DNA of 64,000 nt from Roseiarcus sp963820795 (lineage in GTDB: Bacteria > Pseudomonadota > Alphaproteobacteria > Rhizobiales > Beijerinckiaceae), in assembly GCA_963820795.1 (NCBI GenBank), contig CAWGBJ010000006.1, positions 62,001 through 126,000 on the forward strand, given 5' to 3'. Below the pieces are notes generated by a model, which searched no databases, had not been told where the DNA came from, and saw only the letters and a list, made by a program, of their open reading frames with translations. Of this stretch, positions 54,932 through 64,000 are shown piece by piece. The position numbers were made by a program, and so were the translations under genes. Positions within the stretch are counted from its first letter, which is position 1; the number at the start of each line of letters is the position of its first letter.

Positions 54932-57518
54932 TCAGGGCCGGCCGCCGTCGCGCGGCTTTCCCATCAGGATAGGCTGGAACAGGACAGCGGCCGCCAAAGT
55001 GCAGGCGAGCGACAGCGCCAGCAGCTTGCCCATGCTCGAGGTGCCGGGGTGGCTCGAAAACCACAGGCTGCCGAAGGCGGTCGCCGTCGTCAGCGCGCTG
55101 TAGATCACCGCGCGGGTCAACGGCGTCTGGAGAAGGTGCGTCGTCCCCTCCCGCCACGCCATGATGTAGTAGATCTTGAACGCGACGCCGACGCCGAGCA
55201 GCAATGGCAGCGCGATGATGTTGGCGAAATTGAACGACATGCCGATGAGCGACATGATCTCCATCGTCACGAGCCCCGCAAGCGCCAACGGCACAAGCGT
55301 GAGCAACACGTCGCCTACCCGCCCAAGCACCAAAAACAACAATATTGCGATCGAGGCGAGGGCCCACGCACCCGCCTCGATGAAGGCCCACAGGATCATG
55401 TCGCCCGCTTTGAGGGTCGCGATTGGCCCTTCGGTCGCGTCCGGTTCGATGGCCAGGACCGCGCGCGCAAACTCGGCCGTAGCCCTCGAGTTCATCGGCG
55501 TTGCCCTTGGGCTCGATGGAAATTCGCGCTCGGCCGTCGGCCGCGACCCAATTGTCGATCAGCCCCCGAGGCAAAGTGTCCTGGGTGACCGGCTGGGCCA
55601 TGAGCGAAGCCTGTAGAGCCTGAAGGTCGGCGTCCAGCGGCCAGACCAGCGTCTGCGTGGCCTTTGCGCGGACCTCCGGGGCCGCCTGTGCGAGCTTGGA
55701 GAGCAACGTCGAGAGCCGTCGCGCCGCCGCCGCCCCCGGGCCCGTCTGCTCGCCGGCTGTTTCGGTCAACCGTTGCGCCCCCTCCTCCAAGGCCCCGACA
55801 TTCTCCGCGTCCGTTGGCGGGGCCTGGGCTTCCTTCGCATCGAAGGCCCCAGCCAGCTTTTCCGCGGCGGTGCGGATGAGGGGAATCTTTTGCTCCTGGT
55901 TGCCTGGAATGAAGCTCGAAAGGGTCCTCGCGCTCAGCACCTGAGGCAGTTTCCTCAACCGGCTGGCCACGGCGTTCGCCTGGTCGAGCGACGGAGCCAA
56001 CGCCTCGGCGGCATTGACGCCGATCGAAGGATCCCGCTCGAGCTCCCGATAAGTCGCGATCGCCTCGCTTTTCGGATTCTGCAAGTCGATCGGATTGGAG
56101 TCGAATTTGAGCCAGAGGAGCGAGGGCAGCGCACACGCCACGACAAGCGCAGTGCCGACGATGATCGGTATCCTGTGTCTGGCGAGATACTCGTCGACCG
56201 GGGCAAGAAATCTGTAACCCAGCGGTTCGGGCTCGCCCGGAGCATTCGACAAAAAGATGAGCGCGGGCAAGATGGTCACGGTCAGAGAAACGCGATCAGC
56301 ATCCCGGCGCCGGCGATCAAACCGAGTTCGGAGACGCCCTTGTAATCGGTCGGCAGAAACGAGAAGAACCCCGCCGCGGTCGCCAGCGAGGCAAGCGCAA
56401 GCGGGGTGGCGACGCGAGCGCCGCCGCTCGTCAGCGCCCCTCGCAAGTCGCCCAGCCGATGACGCTCGTCGCGATAGCGAACGCTGAACTGGATCGCAAA
56501 ATCGACGCCGATGCCGACGAACAGGACGGCGAAATAGATCGATATGATGTTGAATGCGCCCACCATGAACAAGCCCAGGGCCGCCGTCGCCGCCAGGCCA
56601 ATCGCCAGGTTGACGACAAGAGCGGCGATCAGGCGCGAGGACCGCAGGGCGAGCCAAAGAATGAGGAGCACAATCGCCGCCGTCACAATCCCGTTGCGGA
56701 CTGCATTCTGTCTGATCGTTCCGAACTGTTCGTCATCGATTGCCACGGGACCGGTGAGTCGAACGCTGGCTTGGTACTTCGGGGCGATCGGCGCGGCCAT
56801 CCGCCTTACGGCCTGCTCAGCCTGCTCGCCCGGCTCGAGGGCGTGGAAGTCGAGGATCGGATGAACCTCGATGAAACCCAGCCTTTCGCTCAACGACGGC
56901 TGCTTGCCTTCGACGAGTCCCCGCCATGAGAAGCTTGAGGGCTTCCCGGCAAGGACGTCGGTCAGACTGTCCGACACGAGGTTCAGTGGCCGGGCGAAGT
57001 CGTCAAGTTTGAGCCGGTTCGACTGAAGACCGAGCAATGCATCCTCAAGCCCCGCGACGAGGCCGCGCAAGCTTCTGTCCGTGGCGAGATCATGAATGAT
57101 CGGCTCGCCCTCGATCAGTCCCTCGACCGTGCGCTTGAGTTCCTCCACCGGCAGGTACAGGAGGCTGTGACGGGCAAAAAAGCTTGATCCGCTCAAATCC
57201 GTAGCCGAGCGGAAGCGCGCCTTGTCCGCGTCGATGTCTTGCGTGAGCTTCGTTGGTGGCGGCGGTTGCGAGCTCTGGAGTTGGGGCCTGGACAACGACT
57301 TCGAACAGATCAAAACGTTGAAAAGCCCTTTCAAACTTGAGCTCCTGCTTCCGCCATTCGACATTTGACGGCAACAGCGCATTGATGTCCGAATTCAGCC
57401 GGAAATTACCGGCCGCGTAGATACCGCAGCCGACGGCTAGAATGAGACCGGCCACAACGACCAATCGAGCATGAGCAAGGCAAAACTCGATGACAGAAGC
57501 GACCGTGCGCGTAATCAT
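54932..57518 (-). pseudogene. hpnN: Hopanoid-associated RND (MMPL) transporter HpnN, three frame breaks
   Basis: The frames together give an ~860-residue RND transporter of the HpnN family, which moves hopanoids between inner and outer membrane. It begins MITRTVASVIEFCLAHARLV with a first helix, then the periplasmic loop NFRLNSDINALLP. The first membrane bundle has NAVRNGIVTAAIVLLILWLALRS and IYFAVLFVGIGVDFAIQFSVRYRDE; the second has GTHLL-region helices ending in LFQPILMGKP. Breaks lie near 57250, 56285 and 55495. It follows hpnH in the operon and precedes the small Cys-rich gene. Confidence 0.85.
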
Positions 57519-57581
57519 GCCGGGGTTCTGAGGTTGCAGGCCGCTTTCGCCCGGCATCCGTCGGCGACGGTTCGCGCGGGT

Positions 57582-58753
57582 CTATCGGGCAACAGACGGC
57601 GCGCGTCGCCGTGAGTTCTCGCGTCCGTCGGCTCGGCTTTGACTACCAATCTGCGCCAGCATTCGCTCCACGTGATTTGAAAAGACGTATTGCGCCGGCC
57701 TCTGCCCGTCGAGCGGTATCTCGCGCGCCATCGGCCCCGTCGTGCGAATGCCGCGAATAACGCCGTCCATGCCGCAGACCAGGGCGCGCGTCAAGGCAAC
57801 ATCCGCCGCGGTCGGTTCGTAGCCGCAATGCGCCATGCAATTGGCGCACTTTTCATAGCGTCCGGTCCCGTAGCTGTCCCAGTCGGTCGTCTCCATGAAC
57901 TCCTTGAACGTCTTGGCATATCCCTCGCCGAGGAGATAGCAAGGTTTCTGCCAGCCGAAAACGTTGCGCGTCGGCATGCCCCACGGCGTGCATCGGAAAT
58001 CGCGGTTGCCGGCAAGGAAGTCGAGGAAGAGCGCCGGAATGCATGAAGCGCCACTTCTTGCCCTTGCCCAGGGCGAACACGTCCCGAAACAGCTGTTTCG
58101 TCTTTCGTCGGACCAGGAAGTGTTCCTGGTCCGGCGCGCGTTCATAAGCATAGCCCGGAGAGATCGAAACCCCGACCCCCAGGGCACTCGTAAAGTCGAG
58201 AAACGAGGCGATTTCGGTAGCCGAATGACCATCGAAGACCGTCATGTTGACGTTGACGGAAAGGCCCTTTTGCTGCGCTTTCTCTGATCGCTGACGACAG
58301 CGACGTCGAAAACGCCTTGCTGCGCACACCGACTTGTCGTGGACATCCTTCAGCCCGTCGAGGTGGACCGACAGGAAGAGATAGGGCGAACGGCTCGAAC
58401 AGGTGCAGCTTCTTCTCGAGCAGGAGCGCGTTGGTGCACAGGGACACGAACTTCTTGCGTCCGACGATGCCCTTCACGATCTCGCCGATTTCGCGATGAA
58501 TCAGAGGTTCGCCGCCCGGAATGGCGACCATGGGCGCTCCGCATTCATCGACCGCGTCGAGGCATTCCTGGACCGAAAGCCGCTGATTGAGTATCGGATC
58601 GGGATAGTCGATCTTGCCGCATCCGGCGCAGGCGAGATTGCAGCGGAACAGCGGCTCCAGCATCAGCACCAGCGGATAGCGGTCGCGGCCAGCAAGCTTC
58701 TGCCTCAACAGATAAGCGCCGATTTTCGCTTCCCTGAAGAAAGGAACTGTCAT
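57582..58753 (-). pseudogene. hpnH: Hopanoid biosynthesis radical SAM protein HpnH, several frame breaks
   Basis: HpnH couples adenosine to diploptene (hopene), the first step of side-chain extension. The start MTVPFFREAKIGAYLLRQKL is followed by YPLVLMLEPLFRCNLACAGCG with the radical SAM C-x3-C-x2-C, and IDYPDPILNQRLSVQECLDAVDECGAPMVAIPGGEPL. After FEPF the frame is lost; pieces in other frames match SPYLFLSVHLDG, NMTVFDG, SPGYAYERAPDQEHFL, FLDFLAGNRDFRCTPWG and ETTDWDSYGTGRYEKCANCM. Breaks are near 58383, 58325, 58290 and 58060. Its ATG at 58753 is in frame with upstream ispH with no stop between them. Confidence 0.85.
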
Positions 58754-61627
58754 GATCGTCCCGCTCGCCCGGGACGTCCTTGCTTCGACGAGGTCCCCCG
58801 GAAGCTTGAACTCGATCACCTCATCTGGACCATTGAGGGTCGAAATCTCGACAGGACGAAGATTCGCGAGATGGCGTATCACGTCGGAGACGAGTTCTTC
58901 CGGGGCCGAAGCGCCTGCGGTGATGCCGACCGAGCGGACATCCTCGACCCACTCCCGCCGGATCTCTCCGCTATCGGCGATAAGGTGGGTCGGCACGCCC
59001 ATCTGGGTCGCGATCTCACACAGCCGGTTCGAGTTCGAACTGTTCTGGGCGCCCACGACCAAGACCATTTCAACCTCCTTGCATAATTCGCGTACCGCCC
59101 ATTGACGGTTCTGCGTTGCATAGCAGATGTCCCGGATGTCAGGGCCGACAATATCGTGGAACCGCCTTTGGAGCGCGGCGATGATCCCCCTGGTGTCGTC
59201 GACGCTCAACGTGGTCTGCGTGATGTAGCCGACCGGCGTATCGGTGGGGATGTCGAGAGCCTCGACGTCGTGCTCGGTCTGGACCAAAGCGACCGGCGCC
59301 GAGATCTGGCCGAGAGTTCCCTCGACCTCCGGATGCCCGGCGTGTCCGATGAGGACAACCGTGCGACCCTGCATCTCGTACCGCTTCGCCTGGTTATGGA
59401 CTTTTGTGACCAGCGGACAGGTCGCGTTGTGAACGACGAGGCCCCGTCCGGCCGCCTCGTTCTCGACCTGCTTCGGCACGCCGTGGGCGCTGAAGATGGC
59501 AACGGCTCTGTCTGGGATTTCCGACAGTTCCTCGACGAACCGGGCGCCTTTCGCCTTCAGCGTGTCCACCACGCGCTTGTTATGAACGATTTCGTGCCGG
59601 ACGTAGACGGGGGCGTCGTACTTCTCCAGCGACCGCTCGACAATGTCGATCGCGCGCACGACGCCAGCGCAAAAGCCGCGAGGCTTCGCCAGGATGATTC
59701 GCAACGGCGTTCTATTTTCGGAAGCCCGGCGCGGCGAGAAGGGAAAGCGGCTGGGATTGAAGCGGCGGACCTGCGGCTCCCGGTTCAGCGCCTCGAAAAC
59801 CTTGGCGACGATGCCGTTCGCATCGAGTTTGGCCTTGGCGTACATCGCGTCCGGATTGTCCTGCTCGAGGAAGGCGTCAGGCAGGACCATGGAGCGCGCC
59901 TTCAGTCCGCCGTCCAGACGCCCATGCTCCAGCAGGAGGTGCATAACATGGGATCCGAATCCGCCGATCGATCCTTCCTCGATGGTGACCAACGCCTCAT
60001 GTTCGTCGGCAAGTCCGAGGATGAGTTGGATATCGAGAGGCTTGGCGAACCTCGCATCGGCGACGGTCGTCGAAAGACCAAACTTGGTGAGTTCGTCTGC
60101 AGCTTTGTTGCATTCAGCCAACCGCGCCCCAAGCGACAGCAGAGCGATGTCGTTTCCCTCGCGGATTACGCGTCCCCGTCCGATCTTGAGCGGCTGCGCA
60201 ATCTCCGGAACGGGCGTCCCCACGCCCTCTCCGCGCGGATAGCGTACGGCTGAAGGGCGGTCGTCGATTGACGCCGCCGTCGCCACCATCCGTGCGAGGT
60301 CGGCTTCATCCGAGGCGGCCATAACGACGAACCCGGGGAGGCATCCGAGATAGGCGACGTCGAAGGAGCCCGCGTGTGTCGGCCCATCGGCGCCGACCAG
60401 GCCTGCACGATCAACGGCGAAGCGCACTGGAAGCGACTGCAGCGCCACGTCGTGCACCACCTGATCGTAGGCGCGCTGAAGGAACGTGGAGTAGATGGCG
60501 CAAAACGGCTTCAGGCCGTCGGCCGCCATCCCGGCCGCGAACGTCACCGCGTGCTGTTCGGCGATGCCGACGTCGAACATTCGGTTGGGAAACGCCTTGC
60601 CGAAGATGTCCAGTCCGGTTCCGTTCGGCATTGCCGCTGTCACGGCAACGATGCGCTCGTCTTTGAGTCCCTCCTTCACGAGGCTGTCGCCGAATACTTT
60701 CGTAAAGGAAGGGGCAACCGACTTGGATTTGATCTGAATTCCCGTCGCCATGTCGAATTTCGCGACGCTATGGCCTTTGTCGGCGGAGGTTTCCGCCGGT
60801 CGGTATCCCTTTCCCTTTTGCGTGACGGCGTGGACGAGAATGGGACCGATATCCAAGTCGCGAACCATCTCCAGTGTGGGCAAAAGCTGAAGGAGGTCGT
60901 GCCCGTCGATGGGTCCCACATAGTGGAAGCCCAAATGTTCGAACAGCGTGCCTGCCGGGGCGGACGTCCCGGAGGCTCCGAGAGGAACCTCCCCGAGTTC
61001 CTCAGGGCCCGCTTTCGGCGGCGATTCACCGCGCCAGGCCGCGTGAGTTCTCGTGAGGCGGGTGAGGTAGGTCGACATCGCCCCGACCGCGGGCGCGATG
61101 GACATTTCATTGTCGTTCAGGATGACGATCAGTCTGCTATTTGTCGCGCCGGCGTTGTTCAAGGCTTCGAAGGCCATGCCAGCCGAGATCGATCCGTCGC
61201 CGATCACGGCAATGATATTGTGGCTGCGGCGCCGGAGATCCCGGGCGACGGCCATTCCGAGAGCGGCGGAAATCGATGTCGCCGCGTGCGCGGCGCCGAA
61301 CGGATCGTACTCGCTTTCGCTGCGCTTCGTGAATCCCGACAGGCCGCCAGCGGCGCGCAAGCCCGGCATCCGATGACGGCGGCCCGTCAGGATCTTATGC
61401 GGGTAGGCCTGATGGCCGACGTCCCAAATCAGTCGATCATCGGGGGTGCTGAATACATAGTGTAGTGCGACAGTAAGCTCGATAACTCCGAGGCTCGCCC
61501 CCAGGTGTCCGCCTGTAGCGGCGACCGACCGTATCGTCTCCGCGCGCAATTCCTCGGCAATTTTGCTAAGATCGGCGGGGCTGCATAGCCTCAGGTGCTT
61601 AGGACTGTTGATTGTGTCTAGAAGCAT
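58754..61627 (-). CDS. dxs-ispH: Fused 1-deoxyxylulose-5-phosphate synthase and HMBPP reductase (Dxs-IspH)
   Basis: One uninterrupted frame from the ATG at 61627 encodes Dxs (~1-635), a ~20-residue linker (REPQVRRFNPSRFPFSPRRA) and IspH (from ~642). Dxs shows DVGHQAYPHKILTGRR, TPP-binding GDGSISAGMAFEALNNAG and the transketolase C-domain. IspH shows its three iron-sulphur cysteines in PRGFCAGV, HNATCPLVTKVH and RDICYATQNRQW, and the SSNSNRL substrate loop. Dxs starts and IspH ends the MEP pathway to isoprenoid precursors, here feeding hopanoid synthesis. An internal TTG at 59704 could start IspH alone, but no ribosome-binding site is seen there. The frame continues into hpnH and stops at 58142 only because of hpnH frame breaks. 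Confidence 0.88.
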
Positions 61628-61733
61628 CGGGCCGTTCGCCTTCTGTTGGGATCGCGAAACGCGCGGTAGCGATCAATGTTCCTCTCCCGAATTGGAAAAA
61701 ACCTCGTCAAGAGGCCACAGGAGCGCTCGATCA

Positions 61734-63710
61734 TCACATGCCGAGGCGCGCGATGCGGCTATTGCCACGCTTAAGGTTCCGGAAGCGCGCCATCGCCCAG
61801 AGGGGAAAGATCTTCGAATAACCATGGTAGCGAAGGTAGAAGACCCGCGGAAAGCCCGTCGCCGTGTGAAAAGGCTCATTCCAAAATCCGTCCTCTTGCT
61901 GCGTGGCGCAAAGATACGCCATGCCGCGCGCGACGGCCGGATGGTCCGCTTCGCCTGAAGCCATTAGCCCCAGGAGCGCCCAGGCGGTCTGGGACGCGGC
62001 GCTGCTCGCCAACACGAAGCGCTTGCGATCAAGCTGGTAGCTATCCGAGCTTTCGCCCCAGCCGCCGTCGGGATTCTGGATGCTGAACAGCCACTCGACG
62101 GCTCGGCGAACGGGCTCTGAGCGAGGATCCTGACCAGCCGCGGAAAGCGCACAAAGCGCTGACCAGGTGCCGTAAATATAGTTCATCCCCCAGCGGCCAA
62201 ACCAGCTCCCGTCCAACTCCTGCGCGGCGAGCAAGGCGCGCACGCCTCGCTCGAGCGAGGGGTTGGCGTCGATTTGTTCGCCCAACTGGGCGAACATCGA
62301 AACGCAACGAGCCGTCACATCGGCGGTTGGCGGATCGAGCAGCGCGCCGTGGTCGGCGAAAGGTATATTGTTGAGGTAGTAACAGGTGTTGTCGGCGTCG
62401 AACGCCGCCCAGCCGCCGTCGGCGCTCTGCAACCCTTCCACCCACTCGCGCGCCCGGCCGATCGCCTTTTTATAAAGTCCGCCCGCAGTTCCGAAGACGT
62501 CGCGGTCGGCCCGGTCCATCGCCATCGCGACCACCGCGGTGTCATCGAGATCGGGATAATGCGGGTTCGCGTACTGGAAAGCCCAGCCTCCCGGCCGGAC
62601 ATTCGGTTTTTGCGCCGCCCAGTCCCCCGCCACATCGAGCACCTGAAGGGGCCTTAGCCACGACAGCGCCTCACCTACCCTGACGCGGCTTTCCGCATCG
62701 CCGGCTTCGAGCAACGCATGAACGGCGAGCGCCGTGTCCCATACCGGCGAAAAACAAGGCTGGCAGTAGGCCTCGTCGTCGGCGATGACCAGCAGCCGCT
62801 CGATCGAGCGCCGCGCCTGTGCGACGTGGGGATGGTCCTTCGGGTAGCCGAGGCAGTCGTACATCAGCACCGCGTTCGCCATCGCCGGATAGATCGCGCC
62901 CAGTCCATCGTCTCCATTCAGGCGCTCGGTCACGAAGGAAACCGCCGCTTCGATCGCGCGGCGGCGGGAGCCCGAGGGAAAAAACGGTTCGGCGGACTTA
63001 AGCATCCGGTCAAGCAATCCAAACCCTTTGACCCAGGCCCAGTGTTGATGCGCTCCGGCGGGCCACCGGCGCACCGTCTCCGCCGGCTCGATGAAAAGCT
63101 CCGGGATGCGAACGCCCCGCGGATTGGCGGCGCGCGGCTTCATGGCCTGTAGCACTAGGAGCGGCACAAGCACTGTGCGGGCCCAGTAGGACACCTTGTC
63201 GAGGTGAAAGGGAAACCAGCGCGGCAGCAGCATGATCTCGACCGGCATCGTCGGAACGCCGCCCCAAGGAATCTCCCCATAGAGAGCGAGCAGGAAGCGA
63301 GTGAATACATTGCTTTTCGCGGCGCCGCCGCGATCGAGCACCGCTGCGCGGGCTCGGGCCATATGCGGGGCCTCAGGATCGTCCCCGATCATCTTCAGCG
63401 CGAAGTACGCCTTGACGCTGGCGCTCATGTCGAACCCGCCGTCATGAACGAGCGGCCAACCACCGTGATCGGCCTGGATGCGACGGAGGTAGGCACCGAT
63501 CAGGCGCTCGAGGCCAACGTCCTCCGCCTCGCCGCGAAAGTGCCGCAAGAGAACGTATTCCGCCGGGATCGTCGCGTCGGCCTCGAGCTCGAAGCACCAG
63601 TGGCCGTCTCCACGCTGTCTTCGGTGCAGTGACTTTGCCGCAAGCGCGATGCCGCTCTCGAGCCTCTCGAGCGAAAGCGCATCGTGCGTATGTTGGGCAA
63701 CGAGCGTCAT
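61734..63710 (-). CDS. shc: Squalene-hopene cyclase
   Basis: The 658-residue product is a class II terpene cyclase that folds squalene to hopene/hopanol. It has the protonating D-x-D-D motif YPDLDDTAVV near residue 388 and many QW motifs (QADHGGWPLVHDG, QSADGGWAAFDADN, QELDGSWFGRWGMNYIYGT, QNPDGGWGES, QQEDGFWNEPF). The C-terminal NEPFHTATGFPRVFYLRYHGY is typical. The ATG at 63710 overlaps the hpnE stop (ATGA), so translation is coupled. The frame is open upstream to 63857, but this belongs to the hpnE region in another frame. Confidence 0.96.
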   Translation of the reverse strand: MTLVAQHTHDALSLERLESGIALAAKSLHRRQRGDGHWCFELEADATIPAEYVLLRHFRGEAEDVGLERLIGAYLRRIQADHGGWPLVHDGGFDMSASVKAYFALKMIGDDPEAPHMARARAAVLDRGGAAKSNVFTRFLLALYGEIPWGGVPTMPVEIMLLPRWFPFHLDKVSYWARTVLVPLLVLQAMKPRAANPRGVRIPELFIEPAETVRRWPAGAHQHWAWVKGFGLLDRMLKSAEPFFPSGSRRRAIEAAVSFVTERLNGDDGLGAIYPAMANAVLMYDCLGYPKDHPHVAQARRSIERLLVIADDEAYCQPCFSPVWDTALAVHALLEAGDAESRVRVGEALSWLRPLQVLDVAGDWAAQKPNVRPGGWAFQYANPHYPDLDDTAVVAMAMDRADRDVFGTAGGLYKKAIGRAREWVEGLQSADGGWAAFDADNTCYYLNNIPFADHGALLDPPTADVTARCVSMFAQLGEQIDANPSLERGVRALLAAQELDGSWFGRWGMNYIYGTWSALCALSAAGQDPRSEPVRRAVEWLFSIQNPDGGWGESSDSYQLDRKRFVLASSAASQTAWALLGLMASGEADHPAVARGMAYLCATQQEDGFWNEPFHTATGFPRVFYLRYHGYSKIFPLWAMARFRNLKRGNSRIARLGM

Positions 63711-64000
63711 TGCAGCGCGACCCCCATGAATGCTCTTCGCGTTCGGCCCGTCGCGATGACGCAGGACGCCGCTTCGTAACCGGATCGAACCGCCCCTTCG
63801 ATCGTGGCCGGCAGGCCCGTCTGGACCCAGTCGCCGGCAAGATAGACGTTGTTCCACAAGGTTCGCTTTTCCGGCCGCTTGGCGTCCTGAGCCGGGGTCG
63901 CGGCGAATGTCGCCCGCTTTTCCTTGACTATTCGCCAGGGCGGGAGGCTCGATGCGAGCCCGGTCAGTTCGGCGACCTCCTGCCAGATTTCGCCAGCCAG
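63707..64000 (-). CDS. hpnE: Hydroxysqualene oxidoreductase / squalene-associated FAD-dependent desaturase HpnE, C-terminal part
   Basis: Only the last ~97 residues are inside the window; the gene continues beyond 64000. The segment VKEKRATFAATPAQ, then WNNVYLAGDWVQTGLPATIEGAVRSGYEAA, matches the C-terminal FAD-binding end of HpnE, which converts hydroxysqualene to squalene in HpnCDE-type hopanoid pathways. Its stop overlaps the shc start by 4 bases, indicating an hpnE-shc operon. hpnC and hpnD would be expected further upstream beyond the window. Confidence 0.88.
   Translation of the reverse strand: MAGEIWQEVAELTGLASSLPPWRIVKEKRATFAATPAQDAKRPEKRTLWNNVYLAGDWVQTGLPATIEGAVRSGYEAASCVIATGRTRRAFMGVALQ

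Noticed and set aside
1..64000. tRNA, rRNA genes and CRISPR arrays
   Set aside because: I looked for cloverleaf-type ends, T-arm GTTCRANYC motifs and regular direct repeats with spacers and found none I could support by eye; a tRNAscan or CRISPR finder run would settle it.

Overview
The window comes from a high-GC alphaproteobacterium, most likely Hyphomicrobiales (Beijerinckiaceae/Methylocystaceae-like). The evidence is an ethylmalonyl-CoA mutase gene (a marker of C1/C2-assimilating alphaproteobacteria), a hopanoid operon with squalene-hopene cyclase, a non-pyrrolysine MttB-family methyltransferase, a DUF1127 gene, and the palindromic intergenic repeats common in Rhizobiales. The species cannot be named from the sequence alone.

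Layout. 0-2.1 kb: 5' part of zwf, then prmA. 2.2-15 kb: a cell-death or defence-like stretch. It holds an OmpA-domain lipid/peptidoglycan-binding protein, a frameshifted autotransporter and an exported caspase-like peptidase, all on the minus strand. Divergent from these is a TIR-NB-ARC-TPR STAND protein. Beyond ecm lie two tandem small membrane proteins resembling Pycsar effectors. Matching CRP/FNR-type palindromes lie at the same distance upstream of the OmpA and caspase genes. 15-20 kb: DMT exporter, rpsD, DUF1127 gene, manC, MFS. 20-26 kb: MttB-family methyltransferase, LysR regulator, PuuC-like aldehyde dehydrogenase, AbrB/PIN toxin-antitoxin. 26-36 kb: frameshifted prfC, MNT nucleotidyltransferase with a truncated HEPN partner, M24-like protein, and a very large SAM-cyclase-ATPase-TPR signalling protein with a triplicated C-terminus. 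36-44 kb: MFS exporter, M3 peptidase, an orphan ftsZ, REP-type palindromes, a membrane coiled-coil protein.

44.6-48.4 kb is an accessory island of lower GC. It is bounded by 24-bp inverted repeats and flanked directly by two ~200-bp direct repeats. It carries dinD and IS1-family remnants, a membrane protein and a possible ADP-ribosyltransferase-fold pair. 48.6-54.6 kb: second-type ftsH, SDR, ppk2, acyltransferase, DUF2147 protein. 54.7-64 kb is the hopanoid operon on the minus strand: hpnE (partial), shc, dxs-ispH, hpnH, hpnN and a small Cys-rich exported protein. dxs, ispH and the start of hpnH form one unbroken reading frame.

At least 16 reading-frame breaks occur in genes that otherwise look conserved, in the autotransporter, caspase C-terminus, aldehyde dehydrogenase, prfC, cyclase, hpnN, hpnH and others. 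Several fall in short GC dinucleotide or homopolymer runs. They may be residual assembly indels rather than true pseudogenes, so the fusions and breaks here should be read with that in mind.
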